Of a DNA stretch of 64,000 bases, positions 1 through 8,683 are shown one piece after another. A program made the translations under genes and the position numbers. How positions within the stretch are numbered: the stretch's first letter is position 1; each line of letters begins with the position of its first letter. The stretch comes from Pseudomonadota bacterium (GTDB lineage Bacteria > Pseudomonadota > Gammaproteobacteria > Burkholderiales > SG8-39): NCBI GenBank assembly GCA_947455195.1, contig CANGMI010000005.1, forward strand, positions 316,609 to 380,608. Reading direction: 5' to 3'. The notes under the pieces were generated by a model, which had not been told where the DNA came from, made no database searches, and was given only the letters and a program-made list of their open reading frames with translations.

Positions 1-161
1 GACACGTCGAATTCGCGGTTGGCCGTGAAGCGCGCAAAGCATTCGTGATGACTCAGGAGCAACCAGTTGGGATCGATGCCCTGGGCACGCACCACCCCCG
101 ACCTGAAGTCACGGAAGTGGTCGTAGTCGGTCGTGGCGATGGAAAGTGGCAGCAGTGACAT
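1..161 (-). CDS. Substrate-binding-like protein related to 4,5-dihydroxyphthalate decarboxylase (partial)
   Basis: Only the first 53 codons are in the window; the rest lies beyond the left edge. Reading the reverse strand from the ATG at 161 gives LSIATTDYDHFRDF near the start and ANREFDVS at the edge. This matches the opening strand and the EFDVSE element of the family annotated as 4,5-dihydroxyphthalate decarboxylase or NMT1/ThiY-like binding protein. The complete gene at 31796-32788 opens the same way (LSVGMAANPRTW, then ADFDVSEMS). No strong Shine-Dalgarno is visible, so the start is tentative. The function cannot be fixed: family members include both decarboxylases and solute binders. 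Confidence 0.6.
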   Translation of the reverse strand, partial: MSLLPLSIATTDYDHFRDFRSGVVRAQGIDPNWLLLSHHECFARFTANREFDV

Positions 162-233
162 GCGTGTCCCGGATGGAAGGACGAGTGATGCGTGGCTGAG
201 AATGCCCCGGAGCGTGATGATACCGTCATCGAG

Positions 234-262
234 TTGGCACCTTTGGTTAGAATCCATCTGAT
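234..262 (+). promoter_or_regulatory. Putative sigma-70 promoter
   Basis: TTGGCA (234-239), a 17-bp spacer and TCTGAT (257-262) match the sigma-70 consensus at 5/6 and 4/6 positions. Transcription would begin near 270, about 30 nt before the ATG of the Bug-family gene at 301. Confidence 0.4.
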
Positions 263-300
263 AGAAAGGCGCAGACAGACAGGCGCAGGAGACACAATTC

Positions 301-1389
301 ATGGCTGCTGCCGACCATCGGCAACGCGCGCAAGGGGGCTCGATTCGCACTGACAGACCGGGAGCGGTTGGCCTGGCGGGGCGCTCGCGCGAACCCGGCA
401 GGCGACCCCTCGGCCGTCTCGCGGGCATGCTTGCCGCGTTGCTGCTCGCGCTTGGGAGCGGGATGCCCGCGATGGCACAGACAGCAGGGGCGTTCCCGTC
501 GCGGGTCGTGACACTGGTGGTGCCGTTCACGGCGGGGAGCGGCAGCGACATTCTGGCGCGCATTCTGGGGCCCCTGCTTGCCGAGCGCTGGGGGCGTCCG
601 GTGGTGGTCGACAATCGCGCCGGAGCCAGCGGCAATATCGGTGCCGACTTCGTGGCGAAGGCGCCGCCCGATGGCCATACGCTGCTCATGGCCATCAACA
701 CGATGACGATGGCGGCCAACCTGTACCGCAACCTGCCGTTCGATCCGCTGGCCGATTTCGAGCCCGTTGGTCGCCTCGCGACCGGCGGTTACATGCTGGT
801 CGCGCATCCGGGTGTCTCGGCGACTGACTTGCGGGCCTTTCTGGCCATGGTGCGGGCCGCGCCTGGGCGGTCGAACTACGCTTCACCCGGGGTGGGTACG
901 CCTCATCACCTCGCGATGGAACTGTTCAAGCTCCGAGGCGGGTTTGATGTCGTGCACGTTCCCTACAAAGGCCTGGCTGGCGCCGTCACCGATCTCCTGG
1001 GCGGGCAGGTGCAGGTCATGTTCGCCAGCGTGCACTCGGTGCTGCCCCATGTGCAGGCAGGACGTCTGCGGCCGCTGGCCATCACCGGGGAGCAGCGCAG
1101 TGCGCTCGTACCTGCCGTCGGCACGTTCCGTGAACAGGGCTTCGATACCATGGATTCGATCGACTCCTGGTATGCGGTGATTGCCCCTGCACGTACCTCG
1201 ACAGCGCTGGTTGCCCGCCTCAACAGTGACTTTGCCGCCGTGATTGGCCAACCCAGCGTGCGTGAACAGTTGAAGGGGCAGGGGCTGGTGGTGGCAACCA
1301 ACAGTCCGGAGGCCATGAAGGCGCTCCTGCGCGATGACCTGGTTCGCTGGGGGCGTGTCGTCACGGAGGCCCGCATCAGCGCTGAATGA
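301..1389 (+). CDS. Bug/TctC-family periplasmic solute-binding protein
   Basis: This 362-residue exported binding protein should capture a small carboxylate or related solute in the periplasm. Family marks are the PFTAGSGSD loop, DNRAGASGNIGADF, DGHTLL and HVPYKG. The N-terminus is long: a hydrophobic stretch (about residues 43-57) precedes a likely cleavage after AMAQ (residue 60), so an internal ATG at 427 is an alternative start. The ATG at 301 is preferred because CAGGAG lies just upstream. It is followed by a second Bug gene on the same strand. No TctA/TctB membrane genes are nearby, as is usual for orphan Bug proteins; the ligand cannot be predicted. Confidence 0.9.
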   Translation: MAAADHRQRAQGGSIRTDRPGAVGLAGRSREPGRRPLGRLAGMLAALLLALGSGMPAMAQTAGAFPSRVVTLVVPFTAGSGSDILARILGPLLAERWGRPVVVDNRAGASGNIGADFVAKAPPDGHTLLMAINTMTMAANLYRNLPFDPLADFEPVGRLATGGYMLVAHPGVSATDLRAFLAMVRAAPGRSNYASPGVGTPHHLAMELFKLRGGFDVVHVPYKGLAGAVTDLLGGQVQVMFASVHSVLPHVQAGRLRPLAITGEQRSALVPAVGTFREQGFDTMDSIDSWYAVIAPARTSTALVARLNSDFAAVIGQPSVREQLKGQGLVVATNSPEAMKALLRDDLVRWGRVVTEARISAE

Positions 1390-1476
1390 GTCATCCGGTC
1401 AGTCATCGGCCAGGCCGCGGTTGTAATCAAACAGGTGTGCGAGCCCGGGACGGGTGATGCACGGAGGAGACGTTCG

Positions 1477-2574
1477 ATGAACGCTGGTACGCGAGGTTTC
1501 ATGCGGGTTTCCACACCGGAGTCCATGCGGAGCCAGGGTGCTTCTGGCTTGCACCAGAAGGGGACCGGTTCGCGCCGATCGGGGCGCGCCATCGCATGGG
1601 CTGTCGCAAGACTGTGCGTCCTCGCCACGCTGGGTGCGATGGCGGCTTGTGCGCAGGCTCAGGAGCGCGAGTGGGCACCGATGCGTGCGATGCGGCTGGT
1701 CGTGCCACAGGCCGCAGGCGGCGGCGCTGACGCCATCGGCCGTATCATCGCCGGTGGCCTGGCCGAGCGACTCGGGAATCCGGTGGTGGTCGAGGATCAC
1801 CCGGGTGCCAATGGCAATCTGGGCGTGGAGGTCATGATGCGCGCGCCTGCCGACGGGCACACGCTGCTGCTGGCCTACACGTCGCTCGTTGCACTGAACC
1901 CTGCGGTGTACAGCAAGGTGTCCTACGATCCTGTACGGGATTTCACCGCCCTTGGCATGGTCTGCGACATGGCCATGGTGTTCGTCGCGAGTGCATCGGT
2001 GGCTGCCAGTTCGGTGCCCGAATTCATTGCCGCGGCCAAGGCGCAGCCGTCCCTCTACTTCGCGGCTTCGAGCGGCAATGGCGCGTTCTCCCACCTTCTG
2101 ATCGAGATGTTCAATGCCCGTACTGGCGCCCAGCTCACGCACGTCCCCTACAAGGGGGAGGGGCCTGCAATGCAGGACCTCATCGGTGACCGGTCGCGCC
2201 TCGTGCTCTTCAGCACGGCGGCGTCTGCCGTCGCGCAGGTGCGCGGCGGGCGCGTGAAGGGGCTGGGTGTCACCGGGGCCCGCCGCTCCGATCAGTTGCC
2301 GGGTCTTGCGACGTTTCAGGAGCAGGGCGTGAGTGACATCAACGAAAGCTTCTGGTATGGCCTTGTCGTACCGGCGGCCACACCCGCAGCGGCCGCCGCC
2401 GTGCTGGAACGAGAACTGGCGGCAGCCGGGAATTCGCCGGGCTTTCGCCAGGCTCTCGCGCGCCTGGGCTGTACGCCTTTCTCGACCACCGGAGCGTCGC
2501 TCGCGGCGCGCATCAGCACCGATCTTGCCAAGTATTCGGCCATTGCACGTTCAGTCGGGATGCGGATCGACTGA
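1477..2574 (+). CDS. Bug/TctC-family periplasmic solute-binding protein
   Basis: This is a 365-residue binding protein of the same family as the gene before it. It carries the PQAAGGGADAIGRI loop, VVEDHPGANGNLGVE, DGHTLLLAY and HVPYKGEG. The ATG at 1477 is chosen because GGAGGAGA sits 6 bases upstream; an earlier in-frame codon at 1435 has no such site. The long N-terminal region ends in a hydrophobic signal core (about residues 38-58) and a cleavage site near AQAQ. The 87-bp gap after the previous gene allows co-transcription. The ligand is unknown. Confidence 0.88.
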   Translation: MNAGTRGFMRVSTPESMRSQGASGLHQKGTGSRRSGRAIAWAVARLCVLATLGAMAACAQAQEREWAPMRAMRLVVPQAAGGGADAIGRIIAGGLAERLGNPVVVEDHPGANGNLGVEVMMRAPADGHTLLLAYTSLVALNPAVYSKVSYDPVRDFTALGMVCDMAMVFVASASVAASSVPEFIAAAKAQPSLYFAASSGNGAFSHLLIEMFNARTGAQLTHVPYKGEGPAMQDLIGDRSRLVLFSTAASAVAQVRGGRVKGLGVTGARRSDQLPGLATFQEQGVSDINESFWYGLVVPAATPAAAAAVLERELAAAGNSPGFRQALARLGCTPFSTTGASLAARISTDLAKYSAIARSVGMRID

Positions 2575-2579
2575 GACGG

Positions 2580-3122
2580 TCAGAGCCGATCGAGTACGCC
2601 GCGCAGAAAGTCCACCTTGCTGGTCGGGCCGCGGCCGTCACCGTGCCCTGGCGCGTGCAGGCCCTCCGACTCGAGGGCGTGCTCGACCCTGAACTGTGCG
2701 TAGAGCGCGTCGTAGAAGACGAGACTGTCGCGAATGATGATCGCGTCGTCGCGCCGGGCAAGAAGCATTCCTTCGGCGATCGCGAGGAGGCCGACCGCGA
2801 TCTGGCCCAGCCGGTCGTCCGGGCCCGGGCGGTAGCCATGAAGCACGTGATTGACCCCGGCGGTTACCACCGCCTCCATCGTGGAGAGCGCGGGGTCGGC
2901 CAGCCGGAAGCCCTGGCGCAGTTTGGCAAATGTGGTGCCATTTGCGTCGTGGGGCCCGTATTCGGCGCCCGGAAGTGCAAAGGCGACGGCATCGGTTGGC
3001 CGTCTCCATTCCTCGCCCCAAGGTACGAAGCAGAACTGCGCATCCGGATCGATGAAGCGCACGATCAGCCAGGGCGATGCCACACGATCCAGATGGACAT
3101 ATGCTCGAGTGACCCATTGCAT
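2580..3122 (-). CDS. ChrB C-terminal domain protein
   Basis: The product has 180 residues and consists mainly of the domain found at the C-terminus of chromate-resistance protein ChrB. The recognisable core is WVTRAYVHLDRVASPWLI near the start, then RFIDPDAQF. The N-terminal half of full ChrB is absent, and no ChrA transporter is near, so a role in chromate resistance is not supported by context. The start at 3122 is chosen because GAAGGAG lies about 9 bases upstream. The arginase-family gene ends 15 bases before it on the same strand, so the two are probably one operon. It is convergent with the Bug gene ending at 2574. Confidence 0.75.
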   Translation of the reverse strand: MQWVTRAYVHLDRVASPWLIVRFIDPDAQFCFVPWGEEWRRPTDAVAFALPGAEYGPHDANGTTFAKLRQGFRLADPALSTMEAVVTAGVNHVLHGYRPGPDDRLGQIAVGLLAIAEGMLLARRDDAIIIRDSLVFYDALYAQFRVEHALESEGLHAPGHGDGRGPTSKVDFLRGVLDRL

Positions 3123-3136
3123 GACTGCGCGCTCCT

Positions 3137-4246
3137 TCAGTCGTTCGTGCCCCCGGGGGCGATCAACAGGCATCGTAGCAGGGCCTCGACCAGACGGGCG
3201 GTGCGCCCGTCGGGGTCACGCCTGGGGTTGTATTCGGTGATTTCCAGTGCCACGAGGGATGAACGGGCGGGCGACAGGCACGCCGGGACGTCACCGATCG
3301 GGGCCCGGAGCGAGGGCATCGCCTCTGGCGCGATCGATGCAAGGGCATCGAGCAGTTCACCGCGTCCGAGTCCATCCGCGACCGGGGTATTCACGCCCGG
3401 TGCCGCGTCCGGGTCGATCGCGTCGACATCGAGCGTGATGCCCCATCCTGTCGTTGATCTCCGGACATGCTGCACGGCCTCGGCCAGTACCACGGCGAGT
3501 GTTCGCTCGCGTATCTGCGCGCGCGTGTAGACACGGACCCCCAGGCGCGCAAGCCGATCGGCTTCCTCGGGTTCGAAACTGCGCACGCCCACCACGGCAA
3601 CCTGGAGGGGGTCGAGCGTGGCCGGCTGTGCGAGCAGTCTCGCGTCGCCCTCGCCAAGCAGCGCCGCGAGTGGCATGCCGTGCAGGGCGCCGCTCCGGCT
3701 GCTCTGGGGTGTGTGGGCATCCATGTGAGCATCGATCCAGAGCAGGCCCAGACTTGCAGCTCGTCTCGCTCCCCCACCGCCCCGGGCCCCGGCGCTTTCC
3801 CGGCTTCGCAGGGCACGGACCACGCCGCGCCAGGTGCCAATGGCGCTCGAATGGTCGCCCGAAATCACCACCGGCAGGGTGTGTGGATCGCGCATTGTCC
3901 GGACGACCGCCCGTTCGATGCGTTCGCACAGGTCTGCGAGGGCTCCGGTATCTCGACCCTGGGGCATCCCCTGCGCCTCGATCACGGTCATCCCCGGCGT
4001 ACGTCGATCAGGCGGCCAGCGCTCGAAGAGGCCCATGTCCGCAAGGCGCGAGGGTGCGAGGCGCGAACCCGCCACCGGGGCTCCGAGGTCGCTTGCCACC
4101 GCGATGAAGCTGGCATTTTTCAGAGGGGGACCCCTGCGGGGCTGAATGTCATGGAAGGCATGGGCGCAACTCCTCGAGGTCAACGATGAACAGTCCCGAT
4201 CACGTTCTGAATCGGCGACCTTTCCGGTAACATCCCTGCCACGCAA
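3137..4246 (-). CDS. Arginase/agmatinase/formiminoglutamase-family hydrolase
   Basis: This is a binuclear manganese ureohydrolase that would cleave a guanidino or formimino group. Metal-binding motifs are intact: SGDHSSA, DAHMDAHTP and DVDAIDPDAAPG, with a family-like C-terminus ending VEALL. The combination looks most like arginase (L-arginine to ornithine and urea), but substrate residues were not resolved. The start is uncertain. The open frame reaches an ATG at 4246, yet homology appears to begin only around FIAVASDLG, roughly 45 residues in, and no ATG or GTG lies between; a TTG or CTG start is possible. The ChrB-like gene follows after 14 bases. Confidence 0.82.
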   Translation of the reverse strand: MRGRDVTGKVADSERDRDCSSLTSRSCAHAFHDIQPRRGPPLKNASFIAVASDLGAPVAGSRLAPSRLADMGLFERWPPDRRTPGMTVIEAQGMPQGRDTGALADLCERIERAVVRTMRDPHTLPVVISGDHSSAIGTWRGVVRALRSRESAGARGGGGARRAASLGLLWIDAHMDAHTPQSSRSGALHGMPLAALLGEGDARLLAQPATLDPLQVAVVGVRSFEPEEADRLARLGVRVYTRAQIRERTLAVVLAEAVQHVRRSTTGWGITLDVDAIDPDAAPGVNTPVADGLGRGELLDALASIAPEAMPSLRAPIGDVPACLSPARSSLVALEITEYNPRRDPDGRTARLVEALLRCLLIAPGGTND

Positions 4247-4284
4247 GGGCGGTCGTCAGAACCGTCAGGTTAGAGGAGATGCGC

Positions 4285-5517
4285 ATGACGACGTTGACCG
4301 CCATTCAGTGTTTGCCACGCAGTTCGATGCGGGCGCGCCTGCCCCTTGCCTGCCTGAGCTTGCTCGCCGTGGCGATGATGGCCGGGCCGGGCAGTGCCGC
4401 TGCCCAGGCACCCGATCGCATCCGGCTCGGTGTCATTGTCGGTGCCAGCGGTCCGTTCAACGTGCCGGCTGCCGAGCAGAAGCGCGGTGTCGAGATTGCC
4501 ATCGATCATCTGGGCGGCAAGCTCGGGGGTATCCCGGTCGACGTGGTGTCCGGTGACTCGCGGGGCAACCCGGGCGCAACGGTGCAGGAAATCTCCCGTC
4601 TGATCGAAAAGGACCGGGTCGACATCATCACCGGGCTTACCGCCTCCAACGAGATCGTGGCAGCCATCAAGCCGATCAGCGATGCCCGGGTCTTCTTCTT
4701 CGGGATGAACGGCGGACCGGCGTCGATTGCGGGCGAGGGGTGCAGTCCCTGGTACTTCAACGTGTCGTTCCAGAACGCGCAGATCACCAACGGCATCGGT
4801 GCCTTCATGTCCCAGCGTGGCGTGAAGAAACTGTACGTCATCGGCATGGATTACGAGGCGGGTCACGAACACACCGAGGCGGCCCGCAAGGGCTTTGTCG
4901 GCGAACTGGTCGGGCAGACCTATACGCCACTCACGCAACTTGACTTCGCGGCCGATATCGCCCGGATCAGGGCCTCGGGCGCCGATGCGGTGTTTGCCTT
5001 TTACCCGGGTGGGCCCGGCATCACCTTCGTACGCCAGTGGGCGCAGGCTGGCATGACGGGCAAGGTGGCGCTCTACTCCAACATTGCATTGTCCGAGCCC
5101 ACGGTATTCCAGGCGCAGGGCAAGGCGGCGCTGGGCACGATCGTCACCGGCAACTACTCGGCCGAAATCGACAATCCGCGCAATCGCCGCTTCGTCCAGG
5201 ACTTCCGGGCGAAATTCGGGCGCGATCCAGCCAGTTTCGCCGGACTGGCTTACGACACCCTGATGCTGATCGATGCGGCCGTGCGCGAGGCGCGAGGCAA
5301 CATCCGCGATGCCGCGGTGTTTCGAGCAGCCACCGAGCGGGTGAGTTTCGACAGCATCCGGGGCCCGTTTCGCTTCAATACCAATCATCAGCCGATCCAG
5401 AACAACTACGTCTTCGAAGTCGACCAGCGTGCTGACGCAAGTCTTTATCTGAAACGCGTGGGTGTTGCCGCCCAGAGCGCGCCTGATGAATTCGCCTCGA
5501 AGTGCTCGATGAAGTGA
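4285..5517 (+). CDS. LivK-type ABC transporter substrate-binding protein (copy 1)
   Basis: This is a type I periplasmic binding protein of about 410 residues with a cleavable signal (hydrophobic core, then SAAAQ) followed by the typical opening IRLGVIVGASGPF. It heads a Liv-type ABC cluster and would deliver substrate to LivHM. GAGGAG at 4273-4278 gives a 6-base spacing to the ATG at 4285; the ATG at 4279 directly abuts it and is less likely. It is strikingly similar to the next gene along its whole length (EQKRG, DHLGGKLGGIP, KDRVDIITGL, GHEHTEAA, SEPTVFQAQGK). The neighbouring oxygenases suggest an aromatic or heterocyclic acid as ligand rather than an amino acid; this is inference. Confidence 0.9.
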   Translation: MTTLTAIQCLPRSSMRARLPLACLSLLAVAMMAGPGSAAAQAPDRIRLGVIVGASGPFNVPAAEQKRGVEIAIDHLGGKLGGIPVDVVSGDSRGNPGATVQEISRLIEKDRVDIITGLTASNEIVAAIKPISDARVFFFGMNGGPASIAGEGCSPWYFNVSFQNAQITNGIGAFMSQRGVKKLYVIGMDYEAGHEHTEAARKGFVGELVGQTYTPLTQLDFAADIARIRASGADAVFAFYPGGPGITFVRQWAQAGMTGKVALYSNIALSEPTVFQAQGKAALGTIVTGNYSAEIDNPRNRRFVQDFRAKFGRDPASFAGLAYDTLMLIDAAVREARGNIRDAAVFRAATERVSFDSIRGPFRFNTNHQPIQNNYVFEVDQRADASLYLKRVGVAAQSAPDEFASKCSMK

Positions 5518-5561
5518 CGTCCTACCCGATCAGCTGACGAATCCGACAAGGAGATTGTTCG

Positions 5562-6833
5562 ATGCATCCGATGGTTCGCAGGTCCGCATTCGCAATGCGG
5601 GTTGCAACGGTCCCTGCAGCATGCCCGGCCCGATCGGCCATCAAGGCGAGCGTCGCAGCAGCGTTCACGGCCATACTGGTGGTGAGTACGGCGCTGGGCG
5701 TTGCCGGCACCGCCCGGGCGCAGGCACCGGCCAGCATTCGCCTCGGATTCATCGCCGCCATGAGCGGTCCGCTCAGCGTGGTCGGGGCCGAGCAGAAGCG
5801 TGGTTTCGATCTGGCGCTCGATCACCTCGGTGGCAAGCTCGGCGGGATCCCTTTCGAGGTGATTCAGGGCGATTCGAAGGCCAACCCCACGGCCACCGTG
5901 CAGGAACTGTCGCGGCTGATCGACAAGGATCGAGTCGACATCATCACGGGTCTGTCGACTTCCAACGAGCTCGTCGCCGCGATCAAGCCGATCAGCGACG
6001 CCAGGCTCTTCTTCATCGGCATGAACGGTGGCCCAGCCGTTCTGGCGGGCGAGCAATGCAGTCCGTGGTACTTCAATGCCTCGTTCCAGAACGGACAACT
6101 CACGGCTGGAATGGGCGCCTACATGGCCAAGGCCGGTGTGAAAAAGCTCTACCTGATGGGCATGGATTACGAGGCCGGGCACGAGCACACCGAGGCGGCG
6201 AAGAAGGGGTTTACCGGCGAAGTGGTGGCGCACGCCTTCACCCCGATTCCTCAGGTCGATTTCGCAGCCGACATTGCCCGTATTCGTGCCTCGGGTGCCG
6301 ACGGAGTCTTTGCCTTCTACCCGGGGGCGCCAGGCATCGCCTTCGTGCGCCAGTGGAACCAGGCCGGGCTCAACGGCAAGATCGCACTGTTTTCCAATAT
6401 TGCACTGTCCGAGCCGACGGTCTTCCAGGCGCAGGGCAAGACGGCGCTGGGCATCGTCGTGTCGGCCAATTACTTCGCTGGCATCGACAATCCGCGCAAC
6501 CGCCGCTTCGTGCAGGACTTTCGTGCGAAGTTCGGTCGTGACCCGGCCAGTTACGCGGGGCTCGCCTATGACAGCATGATGCTGATCGATGCGGCGGTCC
6601 GCGAAGTGAAGGGCAATATCCGTGACCAGACTGCATTCCGCGCGGCGCTGCGGCATGCCAATTTCGAGAGCGTGCGCGGGCCGTTCCGGTTCAACGCCAA
6701 CCAGCAGCCGATTCAGAACACCTATGTCACGCAGGTCGATCAGCGTCCGGACGGCAGTCTGTGGCTGCGTCAACTGTCGGTGGCTGCCGAGAACGCGCCT
6801 GATGAATTCGCGTCGCGCTGTTCGATGAAATGA
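5562..6833 (+). CDS. LivK-type ABC transporter substrate-binding protein (copy 2)
   Basis: This 423-residue type I periplasmic binding protein is a tandem paralogue of the preceding gene. Long blocks are shared, with differences concentrated in the signal peptide and in scattered positions of both lobes. AAGGAG lies about 8 bases before the ATG at 5562. The signal peptide has a long positively charged n-region and ends near ARAQ. It is followed after only 13 bases by the permease gene, so both binding proteins and the permeases look co-transcribed. Two receptors feeding one permease is known for LivJ/LivK in Escherichia coli and suggests two related ligands here. Confidence 0.9.
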   Translation: MHPMVRRSAFAMRVATVPAACPARSAIKASVAAAFTAILVVSTALGVAGTARAQAPASIRLGFIAAMSGPLSVVGAEQKRGFDLALDHLGGKLGGIPFEVIQGDSKANPTATVQELSRLIDKDRVDIITGLSTSNELVAAIKPISDARLFFIGMNGGPAVLAGEQCSPWYFNASFQNGQLTAGMGAYMAKAGVKKLYLMGMDYEAGHEHTEAAKKGFTGEVVAHAFTPIPQVDFAADIARIRASGADGVFAFYPGAPGIAFVRQWNQAGLNGKIALFSNIALSEPTVFQAQGKTALGIVVSANYFAGIDNPRNRRFVQDFRAKFGRDPASYAGLAYDSMMLIDAAVREVKGNIRDQTAFRAALRHANFESVRGPFRFNANQQPIQNTYVTQVDQRPDGSLWLRQLSVAAENAPDEFASRCSMK

Positions 6834-6846
6834 TGGCGACGGCAAC

Positions 6847-7746
6847 GTGACCGCAGGCCTCGTTCTCGAGCAGGCCTTCAACGGCCTGCAGTTCGGCATG
6901 GTCCTCTTCCTGATGGCCGTGGGGGTGACGCTCGCCTTCGGCGTCATGAACCTGATCAATCTGGCGCATGGCTCGATGCTGATGCTCGGGGCATACTTCA
7001 TCGCCGCCGCCGCACAGAAGATCACGGCCTATCCGCTTGCCTTCGTGGCGGCTCTGATGCTTACCGCGGTTGCTGCGGTGCTGCTGGAGGTGGTGGTGAT
7101 GCGCCCGCTCTACCGCATGGGGCATCTGGATCAGGTCCTGGCCACTTTCGGGGTAAGCATTGCGGTCAACGAAGCGGTCATCATGGTGTGGGGCCGGGAG
7201 GCCATGTTCGTGGCGCCACCCGACTGGCTCGATGGCACCGTGGCGCTCACCGAGACGATCAGCTATCCGCTCTACCGTCTTGCCATCACGGCCGTGGCGG
7301 CACTGGCGGGCCTCGCCCTGTGGCTGCTGCTTGCGCGCACCCGCCTCGGGATGCGAATCAGGGCGGGTGCTGAAAATGGCGATATCGTCGGTGCACTCGG
7401 TGTCAATGTACGTCTGCTCTTCATCGGCGTCTTCGTGATCAGTTCACTCCTCGCGGCGTTGGGTGGGGTCATGCTCGGCCCGCTCATCGCGGTGCAGTCG
7501 GGCATGGGCGACCCCCTGCTCATCCTTGCACTGGCGGTCGTGGTGATCGGTGGTGTGGGCTCGCTCAAGGGAGCGCTGGTGGCCTCCCTGGCCGTGGGCC
7601 TCATCGACACCTTCGGCCGCATGATCTGGCCGCAGTGGCTGGGTGATGTCGTTGGCAATATCGTTGCCAACGCCTCGGTCTACATTCTGATGGCGCTAGT
7701 AATTGCGGTGCGCCCGAGCGGACTTTATGGCAATCATGCGGCCTGA
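6847..7746 (+). CDS. livH: LivH-type ABC transporter permease
   Basis: This 299-residue inner-membrane permease subunit is hydrophobic throughout and carries the LivH signatures MNLINLAHGSMLMLGAY near residue 35 and the EAA-like loop region GALGVNVRLLF. It forms the transmembrane channel with LivM. The start is a GTG at 6847, 13 bases after the binding-protein stop; an adequate ribosome site is not obvious, so translation may depend on coupling. The next gene starts inside its 3' end, which supports a single transcript. Confidence 0.92.
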   Translation: MTAGLVLEQAFNGLQFGMVLFLMAVGVTLAFGVMNLINLAHGSMLMLGAYFIAAAAQKITAYPLAFVAALMLTAVAAVLLEVVVMRPLYRMGHLDQVLATFGVSIAVNEAVIMVWGREAMFVAPPDWLDGTVALTETISYPLYRLAITAVAALAGLALWLLLARTRLGMRIRAGAENGDIVGALGVNVRLLFIGVFVISSLLAALGGVMLGPLIAVQSGMGDPLLILALAVVVIGGVGSLKGALVASLAVGLIDTFGRMIWPQWLGDVVGNIVANASVYILMALVIAVRPSGLYGNHAA

Positions 7747-8683
7747 CGCTTCCGGTCACTCACGCAGGCTGGCCGTGCTGCTTGGCCTGCTGCTCGCTGT
7801 TGCCCTGATCGTGCCGTTGCTGGGGCAGCCCTATTACACCCGGCTCGTGGCCCGGATGGCGATCTTCGGCATCGCGGCGCTGAGCCTTGATCTTCTCGTC
7901 GGTTATGCCGGGCTGGTCAGCTTTGGCCATGCTGCCTTTTTCGGCATCGGGGTCTACTGTGCCGGCCTGTTGCCGATGATGGGCGTGCAGCAGGTATGGG
8001 TCATCGTTCCCGTAGCCATGCTCGTCGCTGCCTTGTATGGCGCCTTGAGCGGGCTCATTTCGCTGCGCGCGAGTGGTTTGTATTTCATCTTCATCACGCT
8101 CGCCTTTGCGGAGATTGTTTTCTACATCGCGCAGGGCTTGCGCATGCTCGGTGGCGATGATGGCTTTCGACTGCCCGCGCCGACCCTGCTGCCGGGCGGG
8201 GCAAGTCTTGCCAATCCGGTGGTCCTCGCCTACACGATGCTGGCAGCCCTGGTGCTGGCGGTCTGGGTTGCCCGGCGTTTGAGCGAGTCGCATTTTGGCC
8301 AGGTCGTGGTGGCTGCGCGCGACAACGAAACGCGGCTTCGGGCCATGGGGCTTTCGCCCTATCCCTACCGACTGGCGCTCTACATGATTGCCTCGGCGCT
8401 GTGTGCCCTGGCCGGCGTTGGCTTTGCCAACCTGGTCGAATATGCGTCCCCGGCCAGCATGTCCTGGGTGGTGTCGGGCGAATTTCTCTTCATGGTCATT
8501 CTGGGTTCGGCGGCAACCATCGTCGGCCCGGTGCTCGGCGCCGTGGTCTTCGTCGGGCTCGAGCAGTTGCTCTCGGCCGTGACCGAGCACTGGCTTTTCT
8601 GGCTGGGCATCGTTCTCGTCTTGCGCGTGCTGTTGTTGCGCCAGGGCATCCACGGACTGCTGGCAGGCGGGGGGCAGCGATGA
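7727..8683 (+). CDS. livM: LivM-type ABC transporter permease
   Basis: This second permease subunit has about 318 residues and many membrane segments. LivM features include LDLLVGYAGLVSFGHAAFFG and the cytoplasmic loop ARDNETRLRAMG, which contacts the ATPases. The ATG at 7727 overlaps the end of livH by 20 bases; an ATG at 7736 is an alternative. The stop overlaps the start of livG (ATGA), a classic coupling arrangement. The reading frame stays open further upstream inside livH, but the homology begins here. Confidence 0.92.
   Translation: MAIMRPDASGHSRRLAVLLGLLLAVALIVPLLGQPYYTRLVARMAIFGIAALSLDLLVGYAGLVSFGHAAFFGIGVYCAGLLPMMGVQQVWVIVPVAMLVAALYGALSGLISLRASGLYFIFITLAFAEIVFYIAQGLRMLGGDDGFRLPAPTLLPGGASLANPVVLAYTMLAALVLAVWVARRLSESHFGQVVVAARDNETRLRAMGLSPYPYRLALYMIASALCALAGVGFANLVEYASPASMSWVVSGEFLFMVILGSAATIVGPVLGAVVFVGLEQLLSAVTEHWLFWLGIVLVLRVLLLRQGIHGLLAGGGQR

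Noticed and set aside
2580-3122. Chromate-resistance locus
   Set aside because: Only the ChrB C-terminal domain is present, without ChrA or the N-terminal regulatory part.
5445-7025. A 526-codon open frame on the minus strand
   Set aside because: It is antisense to the second tandem LivK gene. The similar antisense frame under the first LivK gene simply reflects the duplication.
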